DNA from: Pseudomonadota bacterium
Lineage (GTDB): Bacteria > Pseudomonadota > Alphaproteobacteria > Sphingomonadales > Sphingomonadaceae
Direction: 5' to 3'
Assembly: GCA_023418595.1 (NCBI GenBank)
Contig: JAEZZI010000022.1
Location: 1 to 64,000, forward strand
DNA: 64,000 nucleotides
Shown here: one piece after another, positions 15,825 through 26,999 of the stretch
How positions within the stretch are numbered: position 1 is the first letter of the stretch
How the letters are laid out: each line of letters starts with the position of its first letter
Made by a program: the position numbers and the translations under genes
Notes under the pieces: generated by a model
What the model was told of the DNA's origin: nothing
Seen by the model: only the letters and a program-made list of their open reading frames with translations
The model's database searches: none

Positions 15825-18101
15825 ATGCCGACAAGCGCCGTTGCCTCCGCACGCGAAATCCTGACCCGCCTGCACGATGTGATGGCGGCGCGGACCAATG
15901 CGCAGACCAAGCTGAACGGCGTGGTCAATATCATCGGTGAGGCGCTGAACAGCGAAGTCTGTTCGATCTATCTGCTGCGCGAAGGCGTGCTGGAACTGTT
16001 TGCGACCCGCGGGCTGGACGAGGCGGCGGTGCACGTCACCAAGCTGGCGGTCGGCGAAGGACTGGTCGGCACGATCGCGGGCAATATCGAAACGCTGAAC
16101 CTCGACGAGGCCGCGGCCCATCCCGACTTTGCCTATCGTCCCGAAACGGGCGAGGAACGCTATCACAGCTTTGCCGGGGTGCCGATCATCCGCCGCGAAC
16201 GCGCCGTCGGCGTGCTGGCGGTCCAGCACGCCGTTGCGCGCAAATATGACGATGTCGAGATCGAGGCGCTTCAGACCGTCGCGATGGTGCTGAGCGAACT
16301 GATCGCCAATGCCGGGCTGATCGACGGGCACGACGCCGCCAGTGCCCGACCGCAATCGACCGCGCCGGTGCGCATCGCGGGGTTCAAGCTGGTCGACGGC
16401 ATGGCGGCGGGCTTTGCCGTGTTCCATCAGCCGCGCATCACCATCGAACACACTGTCGCCGAGGATACCGAGGCCGAGCGGCACCGCGTCTATGCCGCGT
16501 TCGACAAGATGCGCGAACAGATCGACCGAATGGCCAGCCAGGCGGAGTTCGGCGTAGGCGGCGAGCATGAAGAGGTCATCGCGACCTACAAGATGTTCGC
16601 CTATGACGAAGGCTGGGCGCGGCGCATCAACGAGGCGATCGACAGCGGACTGACCGCCGAGGCCGCGATCGAACGGGTCCAGCAACGCACGCGGATGCGG
16701 ATGCGCGAGATTGCCGATCCGCTGCTCGCCGACCGGATGCACGATCTGGAGGATTTGTCGAACCGGCTGCTGCGCACCGTGTCGGGCCAGATGGGCACCG
16801 CCGCGCAAATGGGATTGCGCCAGGACACGATCCTGATTGCGCGCAATCTGGGTCCGGCAGAACTGCTCGAATATGACCGCCGCCGCCTGAAGGGCGTGGT
16901 GCTGGAGGAAGGATCGCTGACCGCGCACGTCACCATCGTCGCGCGGGCGATGGGCGTGCCGGTGCTGGGACGCGTCCGCGATGTCCGCCGCCTGATCGCC
17001 GAGGGCGACCGGTTGCTGCTCGACGTGAACGGCGAAAATGTCGTGGTGCGCCCGACGCCCGCGATGGACGAGGCGTTCGAGGCGAAGCTGGCGATCAGCC
17101 AGAAGCGCCGCGCGGCGTTCGCGGCACGAAAGGGCGAGCCGCCGGTGACGCGCGACGGCCACCGCGTCACGCTGATGGTCAATGCGGGGCTTCGCGACGA
17201 TGTGGCGGCACTCGACCTGACCGGCGCGGACGGCATCGGCCTGTTCCGTACCGAATTCCAGTTCCTCGTCTCCGCCACCCTGCCCCAGCGCGAGCGCCAG
17301 CAGCGCCTGTACAAGGATGTGCTCGACGCGGCGGGCGATCGCCCGGTCATCTTCCGCACCGTCGATATCGGCGGCGACAAGGCGCTGCCCTATCTCGACC
17401 ATGACGAGGGCGGCGACGAGGAGAATCCGGCGATGGGCTGGCGTGCGCTGCGCCTGGCGCTCGATCGCGGCGGGCTGATGAAGGCGCAGGCGCGCGCGTT
17501 GCTTGAGGCGGCGGCGGGCCGCACCCTCAACGTCATGTTCCCGATGGTTTCCGAACCCTGGGAATTCGACGAGGCCAGGGCGATTTTCGACGTGCAGCGC
17601 GAATGGCTGGTCGCGCGCGGCAAGAAGGTGCCGAACGACATCCGCTTCGGCGCGATGCTGGAGGTGCCCGCCCTTGCCGAGGTGCTCGACATCCTGCTGC
17701 CCAAGCTCGATTTCCTGTCGGTCGGCACCAACGACCTGACCCAGTTCCTGTTCGCCGCCGACCGCGCGCATCCGAAACTCGCGCTGCGCTACGACTGGCT
17801 TTCCCCGTCGATCCTGCGCTTCCTGCGCCGCGTGTCGCGCGCCTGCCACGACGCGGGCGTGCCGATTGCGGTGTGCGGCGAAATGGGCGGGCGACCGCTG
17901 GAGGCGATGGCGCTGATCGCGCTCGGCATCGACCGGCTGTCGATCACGCCGGCTGCGATCGGCCCGGTCAAGGCGATGGCCCGCAGCCTCGACCGGGCGG
18001 CGTTCAAACCGGTGCTCCACGACCTGCTCGACCGTCCGCCCGCCGACATGCGCGCGGCGCTGACGGCATGGGCGGAGGCGAATGGCGTCGAACTGGCTTG
18101 A
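15825..18101 (+). CDS. ptsP: PTS-Ntr enzyme I (phosphoenolpyruvate--protein phosphotransferase PtsP)
   Basis: The 758-residue protein has an N-terminal GAF domain (about 20-160, VCSIYLLREGVLELFATRGL) and then the enzyme I module. The phospho-His region is GSLTAHVTIVARAMGVPVLG. The PEP-binding barrel contains DGIGLFRTEFQFL, FRTVDIGGDK and GTNDLTQF, and the catalytic Cys lies in VCGEMGGRP. PtsP takes phosphate from PEP and passes it to NPr and EIIA-Ntr in nitrogen/potassium-linked regulation. The GAF domain may sense glutamine, as in relatives. No NPr or EIIA gene is in the window. Confidence 0.93.
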   Translation: MPTSAVASAREILTRLHDVMAARTNAQTKLNGVVNIIGEALNSEVCSIYLLREGVLELFATRGLDEAAVHVTKLAVGEGLVGTIAGNIETLNLDEAAAHPDFAYRPETGEERYHSFAGVPIIRRERAVGVLAVQHAVARKYDDVEIEALQTVAMVLSELIANAGLIDGHDAASARPQSTAPVRIAGFKLVDGMAAGFAVFHQPRITIEHTVAEDTEAERHRVYAAFDKMREQIDRMASQAEFGVGGEHEEVIATYKMFAYDEGWARRINEAIDSGLTAEAAIERVQQRTRMRMREIADPLLADRMHDLEDLSNRLLRTVSGQMGTAAQMGLRQDTILIARNLGPAELLEYDRRRLKGVVLEEGSLTAHVTIVARAMGVPVLGRVRDVRRLIAEGDRLLLDVNGENVVVRPTPAMDEAFEAKLAISQKRRAAFAARKGEPPVTRDGHRVTLMVNAGLRDDVAALDLTGADGIGLFRTEFQFLVSATLPQRERQQRLYKDVLDAAGDRPVIFRTVDIGGDKALPYLDHDEGGDEENPAMGWRALRLALDRGGLMKAQARALLEAAAGRTLNVMFPMVSEPWEFDEARAIFDVQREWLVARGKKVPNDIRFGAMLEVPALAEVLDILLPKLDFLSVGTNDLTQFLFAADRAHPKLALRYDWLSPSILRFLRRVSRACHDAGVPIAVCGEMGGRPLEAMALIALGIDRLSITPAAIGPVKAMARSLDRAAFKPVLHDLLDRPPADMRAALTAWAEANGVELA

Positions 18102-18204
18102 TCGGACGACGAGGCGACGCCCCCTCGCGTTGACAGTATCCGGCTGCTAAGAGAGATCGCACAATCGGGGCATCCGGTCGCAACGCCCCGAGTGGGAGAA
18201 GTTC

Positions 18205-19029
18205 ATGGATCAGGGCGAACTCGCCGACACCGCGCCGCAGGGTCCGCGCACCGTTGGTGACCGCCTGCGCCAGGCGCGCGAGGCGCAGGGACTGGACCTG
18301 GGCGAAGTCGCGCAGCGCACCCGCGTGCCACAGCGCCATCTCGAGGCGATCGAGCGCGGCGATTACAACGCGCTGCCTGCCACCACCTATGCGATGGGCT
18401 TTGCCAAGGCCTATGCCCGCACCGTCGGCGTCGATACCGCAGAGCTGGGCCGCGACCTGCGCGGCGAACTCAGCCAGACCTATTCGCGGCCGGTGCGCGA
18501 AATCTATGAAGCGAGCGATCCGCGCCGGATGCCCGGTCCCGGCGTCGTGGTCGGCGGCGTCGTCATCGCGGTGCTGCTGCTGATCGCGGTCGGCATCTTT
18601 TATGGCACCGACCTGTTCCGCACCAGCGACGCGCCGCCTGCGCCCGTCGTGGCAGAAGCGGAACCGACGCCCGCGCCGGTCGCCACCCCGGCCCCGCCCG
18701 CAACCGGCGGCCAGGTAACGCTGACCGCGACCGACGAGGTTTGGGTGCGCGTCTATGACTCGGCGGGCACGACGCTGCTGATGAAGACGATGCAGCCGGG
18801 CGAACAATATGACGTGCCGCCGACCGCCAGCAATCCGATGATCAACACCGGCCGCGCCGACCAGCTGGAAGTGCGGATCAACGGATCGATCGTCCCGCCG
18901 CTTGGCGACGGGCGACTGTCGATCCAGAATGTCGGGATCAGCGCCGAGGCGCTTCAGGCACGCGGCGCGTCATCGACGACCCCTGCGCCGACGCCGGCCT
19001 CACCAACAACCGCTGCCAATCCCGGCTGA
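18205..19029 (+). CDS. RodZ-like helix-turn-helix membrane protein (DUF4115)
   Basis: The 274-residue product starts with a cytoplasmic HTH_25-type domain (VGDRLRQAREAQGLDLGEVA, then RVPQRHLEAIERGDY), followed by a membrane helix near residues 112-132 (VVVGGVVIAVLLLIAVGIFY). After a Pro/Ala linker comes a periplasmic DUF4115-like beta domain (EVWVRVYDSAGTTLL). This is the RodZ architecture; RodZ links MreB to the elongation machinery. It is shorter than E. coli RodZ and no mreB is nearby, so RodZ-like is the safe call. GGGAGAAG precedes the ATG at 18205. Confidence 0.82.
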   Translation: MDQGELADTAPQGPRTVGDRLRQAREAQGLDLGEVAQRTRVPQRHLEAIERGDYNALPATTYAMGFAKAYARTVGVDTAELGRDLRGELSQTYSRPVREIYEASDPRRMPGPGVVVGGVVIAVLLLIAVGIFYGTDLFRTSDAPPAPVVAEAEPTPAPVATPAPPATGGQVTLTATDEVWVRVYDSAGTTLLMKTMQPGEQYDVPPTASNPMINTGRADQLEVRINGSIVPPLGDGRLSIQNVGISAEALQARGASSTTPAPTPASPTTAANPG

Positions 19030-19122
19030 CGTCGTGGCGTCATCGGCTGCTTAATGCTGGCGAAAGCCGGCTTCTGTCAGTTATAGCCGCTTTCAAGAAC
19101 AACCAGCACCTGGGGGGTGTCG

Positions 19123-20034
19123 ATGCGTATTTTCATGGCTCTTGCAATCCTTGGCGCGGGCTCGGCGTGGAGCGCGCCCGCGCTCGCCCAGAGCGCGATC
19201 GAGGGCCGGGTCGATCGGCTGGAGCGCGAAATGCGCGCCGTCCAGCGCAGGGTATTTCCCGGCGGATCGGGCCAGATCGTCACGCCCGACATCACCGCGC
19301 CGCAGCAGCAGGCGACGATCCCCGGCGTCCCCGCGACCGGCGCGATCAGCAGCTTGGAAAGCCGCGTCAGCGCGATCGAAAGCCAGTTCCAGACGATCAC
19401 CGGCCAGATCGAACAGGGCGAATACCGCATCCGCCAGCTCGAACAGCAGTTCGAGGCGTATAAGCGCGCGACCGACGCCAAGCTGTCCGGCATAGGCAGC
19501 GCGCCCGCCGCATCCGCGCCGACCGGCGGCACCGGCAGTCCGGCGGCAGGCGCGCCGCCGCGCGTCTCGGCATCGACCGCGACGACCGCCGCCAGCCCCG
19601 CCCGCCGTGAGGCGATCGCTGCGGTGCAGAAACCCGACACCGGCGATGCGGTCGAGGATCAGTATACCTATGGCTTCCGGCTGTGGCAGGCGAAGCTCTA
19701 CCCGGAAGCGCAGGCCGCGCTGAAACAGGTGGTGGACAAAAACCCCACCCATCGCCGCGCCAGCTATGCCCAGAATCTGATCGGGCGATCCTATCTCGAC
19801 GATGGCAAGCCCAGCCTGGCGTCGATCGCATTCTACGAAAATTACAAGAAGATGCCCGACGGCGAACGCGCGGCGGACAGCCTGTTCTATCTGGCGCAGG
19901 CGCTCCAGCAGCTGAAAAAGCCGTCCGAGGCGTGCGACGTCTATGCCGAGCTGGAGGAGGTCTATCCGACGCGCATCTCCGCCAGCATGAAGGCGGACAT
20001 CGCGCGCGGCCGCACCGCGGCGCGGTGCAGCTAG
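19123..20034 (+). CDS. cpoB: Cell division coordinator CpoB / YbgF-family TPR protein
   Basis: The 303-residue product has a signal peptide (MRIFMALAILGAGSAWSAPALAQ), a coiled-coil segment (IEGRVDRLEREMRAVQRRV and a second heptad stretch around 80-115), a Pro/Ala linker and C-terminal TPR units (YTYGFRLWQAKLYPEAQAAL onward). This is the CpoB/YbgF layout, which in E. coli coordinates outer-membrane constriction with septal peptidoglycan synthesis through Tol-Pal. Here tol and pal are absent, but the usual followers tilS and ftsH are present. The ATG at 19123 is chosen over a GTG two codons upstream because TGGGGGG sits at ideal distance. Confidence 0.85.
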   Translation: MRIFMALAILGAGSAWSAPALAQSAIEGRVDRLEREMRAVQRRVFPGGSGQIVTPDITAPQQQATIPGVPATGAISSLESRVSAIESQFQTITGQIEQGEYRIRQLEQQFEAYKRATDAKLSGIGSAPAASAPTGGTGSPAAGAPPRVSASTATTAASPARREAIAAVQKPDTGDAVEDQYTYGFRLWQAKLYPEAQAALKQVVDKNPTHRRASYAQNLIGRSYLDDGKPSLASIAFYENYKKMPDGERAADSLFYLAQALQQLKKPSEACDVYAELEEVYPTRISASMKADIARGRTAARCS

Positions 20035-20191
20035 GCGCGGTTCCCTACCCGACAGCAAACATTTCCTTGCCTCTCGCGGGGGAAGGTGGCGCGGAGCGCC
20101 GGATGGACGGTGCGGTCGCACGCGACCGCGTCGCTGCCGTGCAGCCACACCCCCCCTCACCGCTCCGGCCCGACAAGGGCGGAGGGATAGG

Positions 20192-21178
20192 ATGAACGCG
20201 CCCCTCGACACGCTGGTCGCCCGTTGCCGCGACGATTGCCGCGCGCTGCTGGATGACATCCCCGCCCCCGCCGCGCCGCTCGCGCTTGCCGTATCGGGCG
20301 GCCCCGACAGCATGGCGATGCTCGCGCTGGCCGTCGCCGCCTTTCCCGGCGCGGTGATCGCGGCGACCGTCGATCATGGCTTGCGCGCGGAGGCTGCCAA
20401 AGAGGCGGCGATGGTCGCCGGCTGGTGTGCGACCGCAGGCATTTCGCACCGGATCTTGACCGTGACCGACGACTGCCCGTCCGCCAGCAACCTGCACGAC
20501 TGGGCGCGCGGCCAGCGTTATGCCCTGCTCGACCAATGGGCACGCGCCGCAAATGCATGTGCCATCGCCACCGGCCATCATGCCGACGACCAGGCCGAAA
20601 CCTTTCTGATGCGCGCCGCGCGCGGATCGGGGCTGGCGGGACTGGCGGGCGTGCGCGCGCGCAACGCGGTGCCGAACCGCGTGCCGGTGATCCGCCCGTT
20701 GCTGGTCTGGCGCCGCGCCGAATTGCTCGCCGTGGTCGAGACGGGCGGCGTCCCGCATGTCGACGACCCCTCCAACCTCGACCCCCGGTTCGACCGCGCG
20801 CAGTTCCGCAGCCTGTTGTCGGCCACGCCCGAACTGCCCGCCGCCGCGCTTGCACGGTCGGCAGCGCATCTGGCCGAAGCCGAGCGCGACCTGAACGCCA
20901 TTGCCGACTGGCTGTTCGGGACTCGCGAAGTTGCGCCGCACGACTTCGACATCGCCGACCTGCCGCGCGGCGTGCGCCGCCTGATCGCCCGCCGCGCGAT
21001 CCAGCGCCTGCGGGACGAACACGCGATCGCCTCGCCCGCCTATACCCCTGCGACCAATATCGAGAGCCTGCTCGACGCGCTCGAAAACGGAAAATCCGCC
21101 ACCCAGGCGGGAATCATGGTCACGCCGACGGGTTCGATCTGGCGCTTTTCGGTGGCACCGCCCCGCCGATCACACTGA
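20192..21178 (+). CDS. tilS: tRNA(Ile)-lysidine synthetase TilS
   Basis: The 328-residue product has the N-type ATP pyrophosphatase P-loop SGGPDS at residues 35-40, then ATVDHGLRAEAAKEA and TGHHADDQAETFLMR. TilS converts C34 of the CAU-anticodon tRNA to lysidine so that it reads AUA. The protein is shorter than E. coli TilS, lacking the large C-terminal domain, as is usual in this class. A ribosome site (GGAGGG) is 7 bases upstream. The 157-base gap before it contains GC-rich near-palindromic sequence but no gene. Confidence 0.93.
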   Translation: MNAPLDTLVARCRDDCRALLDDIPAPAAPLALAVSGGPDSMAMLALAVAAFPGAVIAATVDHGLRAEAAKEAAMVAGWCATAGISHRILTVTDDCPSASNLHDWARGQRYALLDQWARAANACAIATGHHADDQAETFLMRAARGSGLAGLAGVRARNAVPNRVPVIRPLLVWRRAELLAVVETGGVPHVDDPSNLDPRFDRAQFRSLLSATPELPAAALARSAAHLAEAERDLNAIADWLFGTREVAPHDFDIADLPRGVRRLIARRAIQRLRDEHAIASPAYTPATNIESLLDALENGKSATQAGIMVTPTGSIWRFSVAPPRRSH

Positions 21179-21261
21179 TCGCCCGAAATCATCGGCTGTT
21201 CCATTGCCATTAACCTGCGCTCGCCTATCTTGATGGCAATACGAAAAGGTATCCGGATTCG

Positions 21262-23223
<1,962 letters not shown>

Positions 23224-23248
23224 TCGCCGATTCTACCGGTCTGGAATG

Positions 23249-23279
23249 CGCCGTCCCGCTACCCGCGGGGCGGCGTTTT
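23249..23279 (+). terminator. Rho-independent terminator after ftsH
   Basis: A stem CGCCG-T-CCCGC with GCGGG-G-CGGCG is followed by TTTT at 23276-23279. The position, 25 bases after the ftsH stop, supports intrinsic termination. Confidence 0.8.
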
Positions 23280-23323
23280 CTTATGGGCTTGATCCGCCGT
23301 GCTTTTGCGGCAAGCATCGCGCC

Positions 23324-23707
23324 ATGAAATCGGCTCTGCTCGCAGCGACCCTGATCGCCCTTTCGCCCGTCGCCGCATCGGCCCAGTCGATGACCGTCGA
23401 TCAGTTCCTGACCAGGGCGAATGCGCTGAAAGCGAAGGGGGTGATGGCGTTGGGCTCGTCCGACCTCAAATTGTTGCGAAACCATATGATGGCGGTAGCC
23501 GAAGACTATCGCCGCGACGTCGAAGCCGCGCGGGCCAGCGGAAAGTCGCCGCACAGCTGTCCACCGCCCAAGGGCAAGACCAGACTGGGCAGCAACGAAC
23601 TGCTCGCCGAGTTCGAAAAGATTCCGCCTACCAGGCGCGATGTCAGCACCAAGGCGGCGTTCTATGACATCATGAAGCGCCGCTATCCCTGCGGGCAAGC
23701 GGGCTGA
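23324..23707 (+). CDS. Small secreted protein of unknown function
   Basis: The 127-residue product has a clear signal peptide (MKSALLAATLIALSPVAASA, cleavage before QS). The mature part has about 107 residues and is mostly helical by composition. It contains two cysteines (PHSCPPPKG and RRYPCG) that could pair in the periplasm, and a TRANALKAKG helix near the start. I recognise no domain. The ATG at 23324 is chosen because it opens the signal peptide; in-frame extension upstream would read through the ftsH terminator. Confidence 0.7.
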   Translation: MKSALLAATLIALSPVAASAQSMTVDQFLTRANALKAKGVMALGSSDLKLLRNHMMAVAEDYRRDVEAARASGKSPHSCPPPKGKTRLGSNELLAEFEKIPPTRRDVSTKAAFYDIMKRRYPCGQAG

Positions 23708-23749
23708 GCGCACGCAACCTCATCGAAGAACCAGACCCATGACGCCCCA

Positions 23750-23880
23750 CCGTTCGTTTCGAGCCCTTGACTGCCTGCCTGGGCAGGCGCTCAGGACAAG
23801 TTTCGAGCCAACGGCTCGAAGTCGAGAAACGCGATCTGAGCGCCTGGCCCCCGTTTCTCGACTGCGCTCGAAACGAACGG
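23750..23880. repeat. CCGTTCGTTTCGAG-type long inverted repeat, copy 1 of 4
   Basis: The element starts CCGTTCGTTTCGAG and ends CTCGAAACGAACGG. This copy is longer than the others because the centre holds additional inner inverted segments (GCCTGCCTGGGCAGGC; CGAGCCAACGGCTCG). Other copies are at 51442, 53031 and 62501. It separates the secreted protein gene from the Ala-rich small gene on the other strand. Confidence 0.85.
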
Positions 23881-23911
23881 ATCGGGACATTTTGGTCCTG
23901 GATCAGCGTCC

Positions 23912-24103
23912 TTATTCCGCCGCCGCCTTCGGCGCTTCGCGTTCGGCGCGGGCGGCATCGACGCGCTCGGCGCGTTCGGCCATCTGGATCCATGCGGCCT
24001 CGGCGCGCAGCGCACGGTCGCGGACATTGTCGAGGGTAGCGGCTTCGGCTTCCTGATGGGCCTGGGCGGCGCGGTCGCGATAGGCAAGGGAGGGGCTGGA
24101 CAT
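23912..24103 (-). CDS. Small Ala/Glu-rich helical protein
   Basis: The 63-residue product starts MSSPSLAYRDRAAQAHQEAE and is almost entirely composed of helix-forming residues (A, E, R, Q). It has one Trp and no signal peptide, so a cytoplasmic coiled-coil is likely. It lies 73 bases downstream of the cold-shock gene on the same strand, separated by a strong terminator. AAAGGC lies just upstream of the ATG. I have the impression that similar short proteins are widespread in sphingomonads, but this is memory and not verified. Confidence 0.6.
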   Translation of the reverse strand: MSSPSLAYRDRAAQAHQEAEAATLDNVRDRALRAEAAWIQMAERAERVDAARAEREAPKAAAE

Positions 24104-24130
24104 GGATCGGCCTTTCGCTGGGAGTGGGTC

Positions 24131-24168
24131 GAAAAGAAAAGGGCCGGGAGCAATTCTGCGTCCCGGCC
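24131..24168 (-). terminator. Rho-independent terminator after the cold-shock gene
   Basis: On the minus strand a perfect 8-bp stem GGCCGGGA / TCCCGGCC (24168-24142) is followed by CTTTTCTTTTC. It closes the cold-shock transcript before the small Ala-rich gene. Confidence 0.85.
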
Positions 24169-24176
24169 CCCCTTGT

Positions 24177-24386
24177 TTATTCTGCTGGCTGCAGGTTGCA
24201 CGCCGCCATCTTGCCGCGGCGATCCGGCTCCAGCTCATAGCTGACGCGCTGATTTTCGCGCAGCGTCGGCATACCGGCACGCTCGACGGCCGAGATGTGG
24301 ACGAATGCATCATCGCCTTCGCCGTCGGGCTTGATGAAGCCGAAGCCCTTGTCGGCGTTGAAGAACTTTACGGTTCCGGTGATCAT
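24177..24386 (-). CDS. Cold-shock domain protein (CspA family)
   Basis: The 69-residue product is a single cold-shock domain: TGTVKFFNADKGFGFIKPDG contains RNP-1 (KGFGFI) and FVHIS is RNP-2. It binds single-stranded RNA or DNA as an RNA chaperone. The start is MITGTVKFF with ribosome site AGAAGGAA on the minus strand. About 160 bases upstream carry no gene, consistent with the long, structured 5' leader typical of csp mRNAs. A strong terminator lies immediately downstream. Confidence 0.93.
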   Translation of the reverse strand: MITGTVKFFNADKGFGFIKPDGEGDDAFVHISAVERAGMPTLRENQRVSYELEPDRRGKMAACNLQPAE

Positions 24387-24548
24387 TTGGATATTCCTTC
24401 TACTCAAACGGCCCGCGTGTCGGGTCGCCGGTGCGACAAGGGCAGGGAAAGAAGGAAAGAGGTGCCGCAAAGCGCCAGGAACCGTCGATTTGCGACTGAA
24501 GCACCTCCTATATGGCACCGATCGACCGATTCTACAAATGCACGGCTC

Positions 24549-25607
24549 TCAACCTATGAAGCCAAGCCCGACCACGGCGATCAGAAACAGGCTGACGATG
24601 ATCGGGATCGAAATCGCGATCAGCACGACCGTGCGGATTGCCGCGCGCGAACGGCGCAGCGAATAACCGCCGCGCAACTGGCGATAGATGTGGATGGGCG
24701 GGACCAGGCTCCCGATCGTTGCGACAAGCGCCATCGGCGCGCCCAGCGCATGAGCCAGCATCAGTACGATGAACAGGATCGACATGAACGCGATCGAATA
24801 GGTAACGAATACGGCGTGGTCATAGGCGCGGAATTGCCGCCGCCACGCGAACATGATCCAGATGAAGGGGATCGAAATCGGAATCAGCAGCCAGCTGAAT
24901 TTATAGCTGTTCGCCTGAAGCTTGTAGAGCATCAGGCCCGGATTCTTGTCGGCCTTTGCAATCCCGGCGTCCAGCCGCGCCCAGCCGGTCTTGAACGATT
25001 CGCCACTGCCTTGCGTCCCAAACACCGGTTGCACCTGGTCGATCGCAGCGATTTCTGAGTCATATTCTGCAATCTCGCGCGCCGCCTCCGCGCGATCCGC
25101 TTCGCTCGTGTCCGTCGCATCGCGTTTCGCGATCGCGCGGTCACGACGCACGATCAGGCGATTGCGCTGGTCGGCGATCCCTGCCTGAACCTGCGCGGTA
25201 TTGCCGCTGATCTCGCTGGGCGGCGCCACGCCCAGGATCGACAGAACCGCGAACAGCGTGAACACCGAAAACAGAAACATCGCCATCGGCGAGACAAAGC
25301 GCGCGCGCTCGCCGTCGATATATCGCCGGGTCAGTTCGCCGGGGCGGAAAGCGAGCAACGGCAGTGTGCGCCACAATTTTCCTTCGAAATGGACGACGCC
25401 GTGCAGGATTTCATGCCAGATCGCACCGATCGAACGGTGGATATGGCCGCCCTGCCCGCAGTGGTGGCAATGCGGGCCGATCCGCCGCGTCCCGCAGTTG
25501 AGGCACAGCCCCCCGGCACCGCCCTCGTCGTGCCCATCGCCATCGACCGCGCGCGCCAGGAGCGCGCCCGTCGCGAAATGGCCGACCCCTTCGATTTCCC
25601 CGCTCAT
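24549..25607 (-). CDS. DUF3667-type zinc-ribbon multipass membrane protein
   Basis: The 352-residue product begins with a short N-terminal region and a treble zinc-ribbon-like motif, CLNCGTRRIGPHCHHCGQ. Then comes the conserved HEILHGVVHFEGKLWRTL block followed by RPGELTRRYIDGER, which I associate with the DUF3667 family. Five or so membrane helices follow (around 107-127, 235-255, 265-290 and two near the C-terminus), with a charged coiled-coil insertion between the first and second. Function is unknown. It is transcribed toward csp and divergent from proA. Confidence 0.75.
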   Translation of the reverse strand: MSGEIEGVGHFATGALLARAVDGDGHDEGGAGGLCLNCGTRRIGPHCHHCGQGGHIHRSIGAIWHEILHGVVHFEGKLWRTLPLLAFRPGELTRRYIDGERARFVSPMAMFLFSVFTLFAVLSILGVAPPSEISGNTAQVQAGIADQRNRLIVRRDRAIAKRDATDTSEADRAEAAREIAEYDSEIAAIDQVQPVFGTQGSGESFKTGWARLDAGIAKADKNPGLMLYKLQANSYKFSWLLIPISIPFIWIMFAWRRQFRAYDHAVFVTYSIAFMSILFIVLMLAHALGAPMALVATIGSLVPPIHIYRQLRGGYSLRRSRAAIRTVVLIAISIPIIVSLFLIAVVGLGFIG

Positions 25608-25698
25608 GGGCGATTTCTAGCGCGTGGGGACAGTGCTTGCGAGCCGAAATCCGGCCCTGCGGTGTCAATTTGCGCGTCGTTATGTTAGCATCTGCAAC

Positions 25699-26964
25699 AT
25701 GCTCGACAAGACAGACAATCCGACCGACCTGATCACCGATATGGGCAAGCGCGCACGCGAAGCCGCCGCCATCCTTGCCCGCACCCCGACATCGACAAAG
25801 GCCGAAGCGTTGCGCGCGGCCGCCATAGCGTTGCGTGACGACGCCGCCACGATCCTGGATGCCAACGCCAAGGATCTCGCCGCCGGGCGCGACAAAGGGC
25901 TGGCGAATGCGATGCTCGACCGGCTGGCGCTCGACGACGGACGACTGGAGGGGATCGCATCGGCGCTCGAAGCCGTTGCGGGTCTCCCCGATCCGGTCGG
26001 CGACGTGATCGACGAAAGTTCGCCCGCCAACGGGCTGAAACTCAAACGCGTGCGCGTGCCGCTAGGCGTGGTCGGCATCATCTATGAAAGTCGCCCCAAC
26101 GTCACCGCCGATGCCGGCGCGCTGGCGATGATGGCGGGCAATGCCGCGATCCTGCGCGGCGGGACCGAAGCGGTACATTCGAACCGCGCGATCCACGCGG
26201 CGCTGGTGCGCGGGCTGGAAAGCGCCGGGCTGCCCGCCGATGCCGTGCAACTGGTGCCGACACAGGACCGCGCCGCAGTGGGCGCGATGCTCAAGGCCGA
26301 CGGGCTGATCGACATCATCGTGCCGCGCGGGGGCAAAAGCCTGGTCGCGCGCGTCCAGGAAGAGGCGCGCGTGCCGGTGCTCGCGCATCTGGACGGCATC
26401 TGCCACACCTATATCGACGGCGCTGCCGATGCCGACATGGCGCGCGCCATCGCGGTCAATGCCAAGATGCGCCGCACCGGCGTTTGCGGCGCGACCGAGA
26501 CGCTGTTGATCGACAAGGCGTTCGCCGATCCCGCCCCGGTGCTGGCGGCGCTCGCCGATGCGGGCTGCGAATTGCGCGGCGATGCGGACGTGCGCGCGCT
26601 CGAGCCGCGCGCAGAGGCGGTGAGCGAAGCGGATTGGGACACCGAATATCTCGAACCCGTGCTGTCGGTGCGGATGGTCGATGGCCTGGAGGATGCGATT
26701 GCGCACATCGCGCGCCACAGTTCGCATCATACCGATGCGATCATCACCGACGATGCAGGCCGCGCCGCCGAATTTCAGGCGCGCGTCGATTCGGCGATCG
26801 TGATGTGGAACGCCTCCACCCAGTTCGCCGATGGCGGCGAGTTCGGGCTGGGCGCCGAGATCGGCATCTCCACCGGTCGCCTGCACGCGCGCGGTCCGGT
26901 CGCGCTGGAGGGGCTGACGACCTACAAGTGGCTGGTCGATGGCGGGGGACGGACGCGCGCCTGA
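25699..26964 (+). CDS. proA: Gamma-glutamyl phosphate reductase
   Basis: The 421-residue aldehyde-dehydrogenase-fold enzyme has NADP-binding VPLGVVGIIYESRPNVTADA, RGGTEAVHSN, and the catalytic Cys in RRTGVCGATETLL. It reduces gamma-glutamyl phosphate to glutamate semialdehyde in proline synthesis. The ATG at 25699 is the first in-frame ATG and matches the family length; no proB (glutamate 5-kinase) is adjacent. It begins a co-directional run through coq7. Confidence 0.95.
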   Translation: MLDKTDNPTDLITDMGKRAREAAAILARTPTSTKAEALRAAAIALRDDAATILDANAKDLAAGRDKGLANAMLDRLALDDGRLEGIASALEAVAGLPDPVGDVIDESSPANGLKLKRVRVPLGVVGIIYESRPNVTADAGALAMMAGNAAILRGGTEAVHSNRAIHAALVRGLESAGLPADAVQLVPTQDRAAVGAMLKADGLIDIIVPRGGKSLVARVQEEARVPVLAHLDGICHTYIDGAADADMARAIAVNAKMRRTGVCGATETLLIDKAFADPAPVLAALADAGCELRGDADVRALEPRAEAVSEADWDTEYLEPVLSVRMVDGLEDAIAHIARHSSHHTDAIITDDAGRAAEFQARVDSAIVMWNASTQFADGGEFGLGAEIGISTGRLHARGPVALEGLTTYKWLVDGGGRTRA

Positions 26965-26999
26965 TTGCCTGCTTACGGCAACTTTGCCATCGGTGATGG

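Noticed and set aside
15165..18020. A 951-codon open frame on the minus strand
   Set aside because: It is antisense to ptsP and the second lipoprotein gene, has no recognisable domain and is Arg/Gln-rich as expected from high-GC shadow frames.
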